Source: Anthoceros angustus
Lineage: Eukaryota; Streptophyta; Anthocerotopsida; Anthocerotales; Anthocerotaceae
NCBI GenBank assembly: GCA_010909165.1
Contig: MU008161.1
Coordinates: 1,798,001-1,862,000 of the forward strand
Direction: 5' to 3'
DNA length: 64,000 bases
The notes below the pieces were generated by a model. It saw only the letters and a program-made list of their open reading frames with translations. It was not told where the DNA came from and made no database searches. How positions within the stretch are numbered: position 1 is the first letter of the stretch; each line of letters begins with the position of its first letter. Positions 1-13,089 of the stretch are shown here, one piece after another. Both the position numbers and the translations under genes were made by a program.

Positions 1-52
1 CTTGTGCCAAACGTGCGGCAGCTTGCCCTTCTCACAAATCCTCACGTGTCAG

Positions 53-934
53 GACTCGCTTGCGGTACCACCCGAGGGCCGGCTTCCCAATGCAACAGAA
101 GGTAGTTTGCGCTTTTGCAGCTTGCGGTCATGTCATTTCTTTTGTTTGAGCAGACTTGTGAACCCCGTCGAGCTCCTCTCCGTTACAGGTTCCGCACATC
201 TACGGGATGTTTTCTACAGAATGGGTCTTAGTGACCAGGATATTGTTGCACTTTCGGGAGCTCACACCCTCGTAAGAAGTCTGGTCGTTGTTCCTTGGTA
301 TTCTTGCCGAGAAAGTGGTTCTGCCTGTGAGTCTAAGGCATCAATCATCTTGTTCCGTGGGTTCAGGGAAGAGCCCACAAAGACAGATCAGGGTTCGAAG
401 GACCTTGGACTGAGCACCCTCTGAAGTTTGACAACAGTTACTTCCAGTAAGGCAATATTCACTTCCCATGGTGTAGTTGGTGCAGGGCATATGAGTTCTA
501 AGATGAGAACGTCTTCGGCCTGATCTGGACAGGGAACTGCTTGATGGGGAGACAGGGGAGTTGCTACAGCTACCCACCGACAAAAGCCTAGTTGAGGATT
601 CCGCTTTCAGAGTATTTGTAGAGCTTTATGCCAAGGTAGGTACCTCGCCCACCAACTTTTTTATGAGTTGATAGGTCTCGTCGCCATTCCTACTGATCCT
701 TGCCTGGTATAGGACGAGGAGGCCTTCTTCAGAGACTATGCCGTGTCCCACAAGAAACTCTCTGAGCTCGGCTGCAAGGATACATCACCAGCCTTTGCTG
801 GACAGGCTCGCTCAGGCGACACTGTGAGCCCATCTGTCGTTTTGGGGCAGGCCGGGTTCGGAGTCCTGACTGCGGTTGCGGTTGTGGTGCTGAGCTACTT
901 GTACGAGGCCGGTAGAATAGTCGGCAAGAAGTAG
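53..934 (+). CDS. APX: Ascorbate peroxidase, membrane-anchored (peroxisomal type), 5' part outside the window
   Basis: Class I haem peroxidase that reduces H2O2 with ascorbate. Five exons are visible: 53-101, 189-271, 367-446, 533-635 and 713-934; all junctions are GT/AG and keep the frame. They spell the C-terminal part of an APX: the proximal-histidine segment ([20 protein letters not shown] followed by GAHTLGR, whose His is the haem ligand), [19 protein letters not shown], the LPTDKSL loop and the [17 protein letters not shown] end of the catalytic fold. After this comes a tail with a hydrophobic segment (about [16 protein letters not shown]) and a short basic end GRIVGKK. A C-terminal membrane segment with a basic tip is known from peroxisomal/microbody APX (APX3 type), so I infer tail anchoring with the catalytic domain in the cytosol. 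The start, distal His/Arg and upstream exons lie left of base 1. Nothing looks broken. A thylakoid-bound APX is the alternative, but the tail is very short for that. Confidence 0.93.
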
Positions 935-1930
<996 letters not shown>

Positions 1931-4510
1931 AGCAGGGTTGGATTACTCATCTTCTTTCCTGTCGTAGCGTAGGACATACTGGAGGAGGCGACCGTGGGAA
2001 TCAGTTGAGGTTGGAACTTGATCTGCACAATTGAGGTTGCCAAGAACTTCTGTCCAGCACCTTGACTATGTCGGTCAAGGGCTTAATTTTTGCAAATGTA
2101 TTTGTCGGTGTATGTTGCACCGTTGGAGTGCAACAGCCAAAGCCTCAATGATATTTTCATGTTTTGCTTCACGCTGTGAATCTGTCGATTCATTTCTCTT
2201 CACCTTCTTTGAATAGCCTCCTGTAGGCATGGAGCGGGGCTGGACATGTTCTGGGTGCCTGGGCGAGATTTCGGGTCCACGAGTCAACCCTCGACCCGTA
2301 TGGAGACTTGCAGTTGGATATGTGGTGCAACCTCCGTGTGTCTCGGCGGTTCAGCACAGCAAGGCGGACTAGACAGATCCAATCTCGTCTGTTAAGCAAG
2401 TCTCGTATTAAGTCTCATCATACATTGTCAATATCTTTTTGTCGATATCTTTTCCTCAAAGTGTTCGAATGCTGCTTGGGTCTGGTCCTACTGACTACCG
2501 TTCTCTAGCCACAGGGATTCCTCGATGGGATGCCTGTTTCAAATCGTCGTAGGCTCAGAAGGCTTTGGTTTACTCTGACATCTTTTCTGCGAAAGGGATT
2601 AGTAGCTAGTCATCCTCCCTTTCAGCCGCCGTGTCTCTCTGTCACTCACATTACCCTTCTTCCATTGTTGGGCAGTCCATTTGCACCTGCTTCTGCCCCA
2701 GTAGGGTGACTGAACGATTTGGCCTCATAAATACTTCACTTGGATAAGCCTGTGGTTGCATTGCAGCAGCTCCACTATGGTCGATGCACCAGTGCGCAGT
2801 GCTGCCTTCAGTCAACCTGAGCATGCTCAAAGTTGTTGGATCATTACGCCACCGCCCTTCCTGGGAGCCATAAACACGCCTTAATGGACACGCTACTCAA
2901 TCTATACAATTCTTTGGCGATGGCCGACGTTGCCACCTGAAGTGCAGCTCTTATTCTCCCTCCCTCTCGTCAGCATCGGAAAAAGGTCCCTAAACACATC
3001 TTCATGGACACACTAAAAGTATAACAGTATTAGCACTCTACTCACTGAAAGTACTACAGTATTAGCACACTACTCAATCTACAGCAATCTTTGGCAAGCA
3101 TGGCCGAAGCCATCACCTGATATTCCGCCAGAAAAAAGAAGCTATCACCTAAAAGTGCATCGCACCCTCCCATCAGAATGGGAAACGTTCCACGTATCAA
3201 TTTATCATCCAGAACCATGGAGACACCCCCATGGTGCTGGCGCTCAAAGAGCACTGGGGCTCATGGCGATATGCTTGGACGTGACAGGCACCAGCAGGCT
3301 CCCATCCATGGAACAAGTCGGGTCAACGGAATGTCAAATTAACCACAAGCTGAGGACTTCATACTTGGGATGCCTTCGACTACAAATTGCATCGAGCAGT
3401 AAACAGCAAAAAACCAAGACAACACAGCACATAATGAGAACCAACACGGAAGGAAAAAACCGAAGGAAAACGCACTTAACCTCACTGGGGTTGCGCAGCA
3501 ACTAGGGAGGCATAAACAGATCACAAAATCATCCAACCATTTGATGGTCTCTGATAACAACTTCCCGGACACTGGCACCCTCAATGAGCCCAGTTTCTGT
3601 GAGGCTGTTATCAGAGATCATCATCAGGCAGCACAGGAAGACCAAGGCAGAGGAATGTAACGACAAGTCCTGAGCAAAACCTCTCGCTGGAGCCAAAGTC
3701 AGCCCCCTCCATGTCTTGGATCGGAGCAGGCAGAGTAAACAGAGCCACCAGAACAAACCTCCATCATCCCCATCTAAAAACTAGCCTTTGGGGAATCCCA
3801 AACCCAACTGGACAAGAACATGAGACACTCCAGCACCCATCCCCAAATGCCCAACTAACTCACAAACACACAGCGAATCAAGCAACAAGGCAGCATGGGC
3901 CTCCTCCCTCAAGTCACAAGAGCGCCAGATGTAAGATACATAAACCCTAGATAACGTTGAAACCAGCGCCAGCATGAACACCGCGTACATAGTCGTCGTC
4001 GGTGCTTCACTGTTCATACGCGTCTGCCCTCACAAGCCTTGTGCCAGCTAATGCCGCAACATCCCACTTGCTGCTCTTGAGCGGGTTCGCAAAGCCCCAC
4101 GTGGCCCCCGGTTCCACCACCATCATACAAGCATGTGGCTATGGGAGGAGATGCGCTATTCAGGGAATATGACAAGCGCACAGGCCAGGCTGCCCTGTCC
4201 AGCGTCCAATGCCACAAACCCTCCCATCAAACGCAATCAAGGTTGGGAGTGGCCTAAACTCAGATTAACTCGGAGCCGCCAACTTCCGGCGCCAACAACA
4301 GAACGGATGGTTATTGGACAGGTGGAGATGCCGATCCAGACGGAGGCCTGCTGGAGCAAGTGGGATGCGTTTAACAACGTCATCGATCTGGAATGCGGGT
4401 AGGAGCAAGGCGGCTGGACACAAAATAGCGCAGAAGTGGGGGCGGCAGGCCGCCGGGCCGCCGGGCGGGAGCTCGGTCTGGAATCTGCTCCTCTGTTCCT
4501 GCTGGGCTGA
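1931..4510. other. Intergenic stretch, no gene recognised
   Basis: Holds the NAC-alpha 3' UTR and the upstream region of the PR-4 gene. The short open frames show no family similarity or coding character. Between about 2880 and 3120 the phrases on taaacacgcctt/taaacacatctt, cactactca and ttctttggcga are partly repeated, suggesting a weak local duplication. Confidence 0.45.
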
Positions 4511-4518
4511 TATAAATA
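4511..4518 (+). promoter_or_regulatory. TATA box of PR-4 gene 1
   Basis: TATAAATA in a GC-rich setting, 36 bp before the ATG at 4547. A start site about 30 bp downstream would make that ATG one of the first available, which supports the chosen start. Confidence 0.65.
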
Positions 4519-4546
4519 TCGATGTGGAAGCACGTTCTGGCCAAGC

Positions 4547-5202
4547 ATGGCAATGCAGGGAGCCCCGGGCACTGGCAGCAGCAAATCTGCAAGGTGGGTG
4601 GTGGCCAGGATATGCGTGGCCCTGTTATGCGCTCTCTGCGTGGTGCTGGGATCCACGGTTGCAGCGCAGTCGCAGGACGGCACCTTCACCACCTACCACG
4701 ATTACGACCCTCCCAACCATAACTGGGCTCTGGACGGGCTCTACTGCGCCACCGTCGATCTCGGGCAGCCTCTGTCGTGGAGACGGAAATTCTACTGGAC
4801 CGCCTTCTGCGGATCGGCTGGGGGACCCATGGGCCTCGACCTCTGCGGCCGCTGCCTCGGAGTATGTGTGGCATTGGCATGTGCTGCTCTGGATATCGTC
4901 TGCTGGAGGTTGATCAATTTTGGGTGTTGGAGTCTGATTTCTGCATAGCTCGCGCTGTGGGCTGGCTTGCAAGACTAGTTTGAACTTCGAAAAGACCTGC
5001 TCTTACAGTTTCGTGGGTCTGTGTCTCGGAATTCCAGGTGACCAATGACGACACCGGTGACAGCGTGAAGGTGAGGATTATGGATGAGTGTGCGAATGGG
5101 GGCTTGGATCTGGAACAAGCCGCCTTTGATGCCATCGATACCGACGGCCAAGGCCATTTCAACGGCCACTTGTTCACAAGATACTCGTTTGTGAACTGCT
5201 GA
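4547..5202 (+). CDS. PR4: Secreted PR-4 (barwin) protein, copy 1
   Basis: Barwin-domain defence protein; PR-4 proteins bind chitin-type sugars weakly and several are RNases. Two exons, 4547-4861 and 5038-5202, joined in phase 0, give 159 residues. The N-terminus is a signal peptide (hydrophobic core [17 protein letters not shown], cleavage probably near AAQSQ). The barwin domain follows: [28 protein letters not shown], the LCGRCL pair, [24 protein letters not shown] and the final FVNC. All six conserved barwin cysteines are present, so three disulfides are expected. There is no hevein (chitin-binding) domain, as in class II PR-4. Both His residues linked to RNase activity in wheat and pepper PR-4 appear kept (YH near the start, GH near the end). 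Its close relative lies at 14468-15111, with the intron at the same place. Confidence 0.93.
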
Positions 5203-6679
5203 TGTGATCCAACTACAATGCTGCTGCATTGTTGAGGTCAGCTGTCCTCAAGCTCGCAGGATTGATAGATATATATCCCACAACTGATCTAGGGTAGCAA
5301 CCGAAGTCGCTCTTACACAGGGCTAGAATCGGTATTAGCACGCGCAGAACATCCGCATCTCAACAGTATGTACATATGGAACTGTACTCTGGCCGATCCT
5401 ATGTATGTTGATGAATATTAATTTCGGGGTCTCAGACTTTGAAATGTTGGAGGCGATCATGTGACACTCGACGCTGGAATCATGCATAGCGTCCTTCGTG
5501 GAAATCGAAGGAGTCATGATCTATTCGAGGATTTTCTTTTCCTCTCACAAGTTGATATCAAAGGCTGGTTGACACCATAATTTGGATCCTGGCATCATGG
5601 CATGCCACTGCAGGCCCTTTTGAAGTTCTGTGCATGACCACGGACCGTGTTGAACTGCGCTTCATGGATCGATGGAGAGCTACTTGGATGTGATGTTGGA
5701 CATTGTCTGACAAGATCTCACAAGCCACAGCCTATTGATGGCTTCATGGTTCCACGAGAGACTCGCCATGGCAATCTACTTTCAGCTTCACAGCCTACGA
5801 TGCACTCAGAAAATGCGAATATCTGCAGTGAACAGACATTGTGGATGTTGGTGCTCACCGAAGGCAAACGTTTCAACGTCAGAAACACCCGCTAGCTATT
5901 TTTGACAAGACTGTCCATTTTTTTGGAATGCAAAGTGGCTGTTGAAATGTGGACTTAAAAGGCCAAAGTACAGTCTTCTCTCCTAAAATATAGAACTATA
6001 AATAAAATATAGTAAAATTTTCTAATCATATGTTCGAGACGATCACAAAGTAAAGAGAACTGAACTAAATTGGATAATGGCAGTATCTTCAGTTCAACTA
6101 GGACAATGTTTTTTTAGCTGGCCTTGATCGTAGAAGGGCATGGTTAGAAGGACACATCACAAGAACAACATGAAGTGGTGTGTAACATTACTACTTACAA
6201 TTTAGGATAGAGAGATTATTATTGTCTTGGAACAACCTAAGGTCAAGCTTATAAAATTCAATCATTGGAGTATGTACATTTTTATTATGGAAAGTAGTGT
6301 ATACTTCATACCTATATGTTCTAAGGTTTCATGTAGCTTAACTGGAATGCCCTCCAAAAGGCATTTTCCGGTTGACCGGAATGACACAACCTCATGTTGC
6401 AAAGGGCTTTGGTCTGACGAAAGAAAGATGATATCCAAATAGTGGTACATAGGGAGCTTCTAGTCCGACGAGTTGAGTGTAATTGACATTTCAACGTGCG
6501 AGTGGATGTTGTTTGCAATGAGATTCTCCACCAAAGACCTCAAGTCTGGCATGTCTGCGCAATAGCCCGTCAAGAAGACTGCGCAACGGCCCATCAAGAA
6601 AGCAATCTGCTGCACAATCTTTCTACATGTATGCCTTGCTTGCCATGACTTCTTATTATGACAAACAACCTTCACGGAT

Positions 6680-6745
6680 AAGGAGCTATGATACTAGAGC
6701 TGATGCAACCACAAGGAGCTATGATACTAGAGCTAATGCAACCAC
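6680..6745 (+). repeat. 33-bp tandem duplication
   Basis: Two adjacent copies of a 33-bp unit beginning aaggagctatgatactagag, at 6680 and 6713, differing at one position. Confidence 0.85.
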
Positions 6746-6980
6746 ATTGAAAGCTCGGGCAATTGTATAATTTTCACATACTAATATTGTCAATATCAGG
6801 TCTCATTGCAGCAATCATTGTTGTGAGCAAAAGGTTTAATGACCACGGAAACCTTGTGCACAAACCAGCTCATCCACCTTGTAGAGAACCCTATCAATCA
6901 CCTCACCAAAAGATGGGTAGAAGGTACGTACCCCTGGCCTTTGTTCAATGTGTGCAACTTTCCTATCCATGTAGGGTTGG

Positions 6981-7064
6981 TGTAGTTCACTTGACCTTGA
7001 CAACGACCCACCTGCCGGCGTATGTAGTTCACTCGACCTTGACAACAACCCACCCACCGGCAAA
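6981..7064 (+). repeat. 42-bp tandem duplication
   Basis: Two copies of a 42-bp unit beginning tgtagttcac, at 6981 and 7023, with a few substitutions. Confidence 0.8.
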
Positions 7065-7992
7065 TCCACCAATGGCTGAAGAGGTGAATCCACCAGGCGA
7101 GCTATTTTTCCGCCACCAAACGATCTTCAATGTTCTAAGATTTATCATGATGCACGTCTCCAAGTTAAGGTGGCTTAGCTCGAACATCCTCTACAAGGCA
7201 TTTTTGGGGTGTATTAGTTTACATCTCCAAGCTCAATTTGTTGAAGAAGACAACTTGATAGAGGTAATAATGGTAATATAGTATCACATGTAGTTGACCT
7301 ATGAATTTGTCACAATCTAAGGTTTCCACCTCCTATAATGAAAAATGCAGGACCAACACTAGGCTATCCTACCACAAAGCACAAAGTCACGTTTTTAAAT
7401 TTGAGGGTGCCGATCTAATATGTGGTCGGCCGGATTTGGCATCAACCGACATGAGCTAGAAGAAGAACAACAAATTTAAAGTACAAATGCATATCGGTAT
7501 TATACATTTTTATCGAGGTGCAAATAACTATGTTTGGAAGTTCATAAAATCCATGTACAGAATGGACATACATCAAGTATGTTGTGGATGGGCCCCCGAG
7601 GGGGCAAAGAGAAGAAGAAAAAGGAAAACATAAAAGTCACATGGATACTGGTATTCATCCAGCACCTCATGAGGGCTATATTAAGATGGATTCATATTTT
7701 AATTATTTAATAAATTATATTCATATATAAATAGTAATTTTTATTATCATAAGCTTATGATAGAATAAACAAACAACTACTGAAACCTAAACGTTTTTTA
7801 GTCATGAGATGCATTCACTACATGAAGGGATTTGGTTCACCGTTCTCGAAATTATGTGAAGCGATTTAGCTCACCGTTCTCAAAATTGTGTTAAGTCATC
7901 AATGCCAATAGTGGTGCGTGTTCTACTTTTGTACTCGCCCGCCTATAATTGGTCTACATCTTTCAAGCTGTGCCATCTCTTGGCACTGCTTT

Positions 7993-8226
7993 ATTAGAGA
8001 TGGGCAATGAAAGTAGTGCTTAGTAAGAAATGAGCAATATTAATCAAAGTAGAGCAGAGAGGGGAAAGCACAACATACTAGAGAAGGAGGAGGTTCCTTC
8101 TCCGGAGATATTAGAGATGGGCAATGAAAGTAGTGCTTAGTAAGAAATGAGCAATATTAATCAAAGTAGAGCATAGAGGGGAAAGCACAACATACTAGAG
8201 AAGGAAGAGGTTCCTTCTCCGGAGAA
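7993..8226 (+). repeat. 117-bp tandem duplication
   Basis: Two head-to-tail copies of 117 bp starting attagagatgggcaatgaaa, at 7993 and 8110, almost identical (gagcagag versus gagcatag; aggagg versus aagagg). The near identity implies a recent event. Confidence 0.9.
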
Positions 8227-9651
8227 GGCCGTAGCGGAACCACAAGAGAAGGAGGAGGAGGTTAGTGATCCCCTGCCTTAAAGCAAGAGTGCTCATCCAA
8301 TCCGTTCATAAATTTAGGCTGAACCGTATCGCTTTCACTTCTGATAAGTTCAGGATGAACAATATCGCTATTAGTCTCTCCCTTTTCTAACTGTTATCAA
8401 AGTAATTTCAATATATAAGTTAACTTAATCAAACTCTGTAGGAATGGAATCCAAAAGTGGGATAGATTATGTGGGCATGTTCAGAACTCCACGTGTGTGT
8501 GCTTGTAGCATTAGGAACTCTTATCTTGATTGAAGCCGTTGATGAAAGATGTTGTTTTGAATGAGTTGGGCCTGCTGGAATGATGATGGTAGATTGCCTT
8601 TTAATCCCCAATCCGTGCTTAGGATTCGGGCAAGGTGGGCATAGGATAGAGGCCATAGGAGTGACGCGGAGAGATAAGGCGCCTCTCTCAACACAAGGGT
8701 CGATCACTATAGTGGGGTGATTGAAAGGGTTTATAGGGGCAGGTCCAAGCAAAGAAACGTGACGATGCAAGGCTGGAAAAGATGCGATTCCGGAGATGTG
8801 AGATGGCACATGGGAATGGGAGCCCAGCCCTTCAGAGCGCCTTTAGAGCAAGACATAGAGAGCGCATCTCTTAAAGCGTATGCCATAAAGAGCGGCGTTT
8901 GACCAGGGTTTGCGATCTTTGACTCTCCAGTTCGTACTGTATGTAGTATGTGGCCCGGGTACTGTATACCTGGGCACATACGGGAGATGGTGAGGTGGCG
9001 ATGGAGGAAAAGGTGAAACGGGATGAAAGAGCGCGGAGTTACTTGCGGTACGGAAGGTGTTGAGAAGGTGGTGGTGAGCTAGTGCGTGGCGTTTGCAAAG
9101 CTCGCTGGGGTGGGCTGGGCTGTCTACTCTCCGGTGCGGCCTGGGCCTGGCTGCACGCCGCGGCGCGGAAGAGGGTTGGGGCTGGAGGGTGGCGCTTGCC
9201 GAGCGCGGAGGGGAGGGGAGGGGAGGGGAGAGGACGGGAAAGGAGGAGAGGAGAGGAGAGGTGAGGGGAGGCCGGGAGCCTGGAGCGAGCGGGCGCGGCT
9301 TCGGCATCGGCATCGGCGTCGGGCCGCCCTGCCGGCGCTGCCCTTTCCCAATGCGCAGCGAGGCGGTCTTGTGCGCTGCACGCCCCGCCCAGCTGCATTT
9401 CTGTGAGCCGTGTACATACCGCATACCATATGTTACTCCTATCTGACAGAGGGGTTTCCCTGCTTTCCCAGAGCACCGCATGCATGGGGTGTGTCTCCTT
9501 CCTTTCACCTCTGCTACTGCGTACTAGATTTGGAGGAATGTGTGTGTGGCAATGCAAGGCTAGGTTTAGGGGTGAGGCTAGGGCTTGGCTTGGCTTGGCT
9601 TGGCTTGCCTGGCTGAGGTAGTCTTGTGTGCGTCGCATCGCATCGCATCGC

Positions 9652-10833
9652 ATGGCAGCGAGGTTCCATCTGGTGCAGATTATGACGTGTACTGTGTATT
9701 CTGTTCATGTGTCCAACGCGGTGACTGTGGACGTGCATTTGGAACAGAGCAGTGGCTGTGTCGGAGGTTGTGTCAAGCCCCCTCCCGTGACGGCGTCCGA
9801 GAAGCCTTCCAAGAGGCAGAGGTCTTCCAAGCGGGGGGTGCGGGCGCACAGCCACCCCCCGAAAGACTGGTGGACCTCCAGCTCCAATGAAATGGACAAC
9901 AACTCTGCTAATTCCCGAGCTTCGCACAGGTTAGCGTCTTCGGCAGCTGGTGGTGCTAACCATAGCCAAGATAGTAGCAGAGGAGCCAACAATGCCAACT
10001 CCGGCGTGTTCGTCAACCACGGTAGGAGGCTTGCTTGCGTCGCGTCGCGTCGCCTCTTGCTTGCGTCTTGCCTGTGTAGGGACTCACTCCCTGCTGCCCG
10101 TTGCTTGCAGCCTTGGCGTTGTGGAATGAGAGGAGGCGGGAATGGGTGGGATCTCATCCCAGGCAACGATCGCGGCAGCCTCCTGAACCTGTGATCAGGT
10201 GGGAGACTTGGCTTGCCTTACTTTTTCCCTCCTGCCAACCACTGCTGCTGAAATCTTGGTTTAGGCTTCATTTCTTCCTTGCTGCTCCATCATCTGTTTC
10301 TTGCGGCTCTTGCACCCAAGATGATGCTTCCCTGTGACGGCTAACGTTCATGCATTATTGTCATTTGTGTATCCTGCTTTCTGCGAACCTTTTCCCTTAA
10401 TGGCCCTCCTTTATTCCCCTTGTGATCAGGGAGTCCATACAGTTCGATTTCTGTGGCAAGCTGCTGACCATCTGCAAGTTGGTTCACACTATGTGCAGTT
10501 GGAGTACGACATATGAAGAGTTGCTTGCAACAAGTCGGCCATTCCCGCAGCCTGTACCTCTGCCTGTAAGTTCAGCTCATCCTTGTCCATGCCTCTACGC
10601 CCTTGAACACTTGAACAGCATGTCACAGGCTACCTTGATTCTACCATACAGCCACCGCTGAATGGGTTCTCTTGTAGGCTACAACTGTAGCAAGTAGCTT
10701 CTCTTGTCTTTTTTTTATTGAGGCAGATAGTGTAACCAACGCACTGACGCCAGGTATCTTACTTTTGCTGCAGGAGATGGTGGACTTCCTTGTGGATGTG
10801 TGGAAGCAGGAAGGACTGTACGAAGACGGCTAA
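9652..10833 (+). CDS. Plant-specific conserved protein, DUF4050 type (At5g25360-like)
   Basis: Function unknown. Four exons, 9652-10021, 10111-10198, 10499-10565 and 10774-10833, keep frame through three GT/AG introns and give 194 residues. The match to the land-plant family I know as DUF4050 is clear and runs in order: a GCVGGCVKPP cysteine motif, a basic stretch KRQRSSKRGVR, DWWTSSSNEMDN, VFVNHGLALWNERRREWVG, EPVISWSTTYEELL, RPFPQPVPLP and the C-terminal EMVDFLVDVWKQEGLYEDG. Only the first exon is large; the last three encode the most conserved part. The start is uncertain: the first in-frame ATG after the upstream GTG is at 9652, and ATG 9682 is possible. The residues before the Gly-Cys motif look leader-like, so an additional upstream exon cannot be excluded. 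The middle is rich in Ser, Asn and Ala and probably disordered. Confidence 0.85.
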
Positions 10834-11390
10834 CTAGTCTTCTGCCAGTTTGTTTTCAGAAAAAAGTACATGACTATTTCTGTCTCTCTTATCGCTGCTG
10901 CACAAGAGGCGTCCCTGGACGCTTTCGCAACTCCCCTCTGAGGTACTTGCTGAGGTCAAGCTCTGGGCACCAAGTCTCCTTTTCGCCATTTTCGGGGACC
11001 TCTCTTCTCGAAATCCTCGTGAGCAAATGTGAGATGGATAGACGACACTTTTGGTACTCGCCCGAGGTGCGTCCTGACTTTGGCACCATTGGAGCTCTTT
11101 CTTAATCAGTGCACGACATGGTGCTGTCCACCGCATTGGTTGGATGGATAATCGTCACAGGTAACCAGACGCTTTTCGTCTGCTTAATGAAATATTGTTC
11201 TGTGGTCCACAGTCCCTATCGTGCCACCTACTACATGGAGCACAATTTCGAGTTTCGTCGTTTCCCATACACCCTCAAAGAGTGTGCTTGAATTTGCTCT
11301 TCTCGATTTGTGCCATAACCACGAGCGAATCAGCATAATCTTCGTGGTGGCATAGTGGAACCGAATGTGCATGCATTACGACGGAGTCCT

Positions 11391-11560
11391 ACTTTTAGAA
11401 ATGAACCTTGAAGAATTGTCCCACTTTTACAAACGAGTATGACTTTTATGAATAAACCTTGAAGAAATGTCCTATTTTTACAAATGAGTACGACTTTTAG
11501 AAATGAACCTTGAACAAATGTCTTTACTTTTACGAATGAGTATGACTTTTAGAAATGAGT
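11391..11560 (+). repeat. Degenerate tandem repeat of about 60 bp
   Basis: About three copies of a unit reading roughly cttttagaaatgaaccttga, then a caaatgtc stretch, then acttttacaaatgagta. Copies differ by point changes and 1-3 bp indels. Confidence 0.75.
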
Positions 11561-11748
11561 ACATATGTACCTTGAACTTCCCAAATTGGATAAAATTCTT
11601 GAAGGACATGGGCTTTCACATAACTAACTAACATAGAGACCTTCCCAAAGCATGTGGGACTTATAAGATCATTAGCAGATATAAATAAAGTTGTTGGTCT
11701 AAGTCACAATAAGAATATGGTGGTTGAGCATTCTGGTCCTAGATAAGG

Positions 11749-11852
11749 TATGACAGAACATGCTTACATTTTGATCATGTTCAATCTCTATCGAAGGTAT
11801 GACAGAACATGCTTACATTTTGATCACTTTCAATCTCTATCAATTCTCATTT
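11749..11852 (+). repeat. Tandem duplication of about 52 bp
   Basis: Two copies of aaggtatgacagaacatgct followed by tacattttgatca and ttcaatctctatc. It is followed by three short copies of atcagttctcatttagtt up to about 11905. Confidence 0.8.
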
Positions 11853-12004
11853 ATGTAGTTATCTATCAGTTCTCATTTAGTTGTTTATCAGTTCTCATTT
11901 AGTTGTCTTAAACCCACAATCTGACATCTCCCGTGCTTCATTATAGATTGCTTGGCATTTTTCCATGTTCATAAAGTGATATTATACCGGGGGTGCTTAT
12001 CTCA

Positions 12005-12235
12005 TACAAAGATCGAAATAGGATACGAGAGTGCTAAGTTAGAAGCTCGAAAAAGGATACTGAAGTGCTAAATTATACGGCGACCGAGACATTGATTGAG
12101 ACATACAGGTTGCAGGGGACGTTGATTGAGACATGTCGGTCGAAGGGGTTTATGCCATAGGTAGAAATAGGATACGGGAGTGCTAAGTTTTAAGGCGGCA
12201 GAAATAGGATACGGGACATTGACTGAGACATAAAT
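12005..12235 (+). repeat. Interleaved short repeats with aggatacg and attgattgagaca
   Basis: The phrases gaaataggatacg(a/g)gagtgctaag and cattgattgagacat recur three times each with small changes, suggesting an old degenerate minisatellite. Confidence 0.6.
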
Positions 12236-13089
12236 GTCGCAAAGGTTCTACGACGCTGGTGGCCGACAACGGAGGGGACGGATGACTGCCATGACATATT
12301 GACATGGGATTTGGATGAGCTAGGTGGTGGGTCCCACATACTTTGGGAGGTATGCTCTATCATTACTTCGTACGGAGTTTTGTCACCCGCGCATTTGAAG
12401 CCACCATTTATTCCCATACAAAACTAAATATAATTACGCCATTTGAAGGCACCATTTACCAGGAACTTTCAAACTTGATTAGATTTATGTCATTTGAAGC
12501 TCCCTAATAACCACAACTTACAAAACTGAATAAAATTATGTAGTTTGGACTATCTATGTGACACTAGGTATCAAACATCTTGGTAGAAGAGTAGATATTT
12601 TATGCTTCGATTAAAGTTTGATATCCCTAAATGTCTCAATAGTACCCAAGGAATTGTGTGTACATGCACATTATGAAGTTATTTTTGTATTTATAGATGA
12701 TTTTTATTCCTAGAACACATGCTTCATGCATACCTATATATTCTTATATTTTATATTTATCATAATTCAATATAACATATATATTGAGTTCCGGTTTTAT
12801 TTTGAGATATTTCATACACATGTAATACTTCATGTTTTCATTTCATAATAAATAAAATGGAGTGTTACAAATTATTCACCATTTACACTATTTAAGTACT
12901 TCAAGTTTAATATTATAACTCTAGCACAAAAAATTAAAAAAAAAAGAATCTTTGAAAATTCCCAAATACTCGTCATACGCTTCTCTTTCAACACAAGATA
13001 CCCCTTGTCACAAGCCTATAAGAGATCTATTCTATTATCTGTCTTTAGAAAATAAAGAAAGTTTCCTATGTGGTTGAGCTTTCACCAAT

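Larger units (their letters stand above)
5203..9651. other. Long AT-rich intergenic region with small tandem repeats
   Basis: About 4.4 kb without a recognisable gene. It holds several short tandem duplications (listed separately) and, at about 9190-9270, a nearly pure purine run on the plus strand (gggga and ggagag repeats). GC content rises sharply from about 9000 towards the DUF4050-type gene, so 9000-9650 is probably that gene's promoter and leader. Confidence 0.5.
10834..13089. other. AT-rich intergenic region with minisatellites
   Basis: The first 300-400 bp are probably the 3' UTR of the preceding gene. The rest becomes strongly AT-rich and is dominated by degenerate short tandem repeats; no gene is recognised. 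Confidence 0.5.

Noticed and set aside
8843-9508. 221-codon minus-strand open frame before the DUF4050-type gene
   Set aside because: Composition reflects the purine tract (Pro/Ser on the other strand); no similarity seen.
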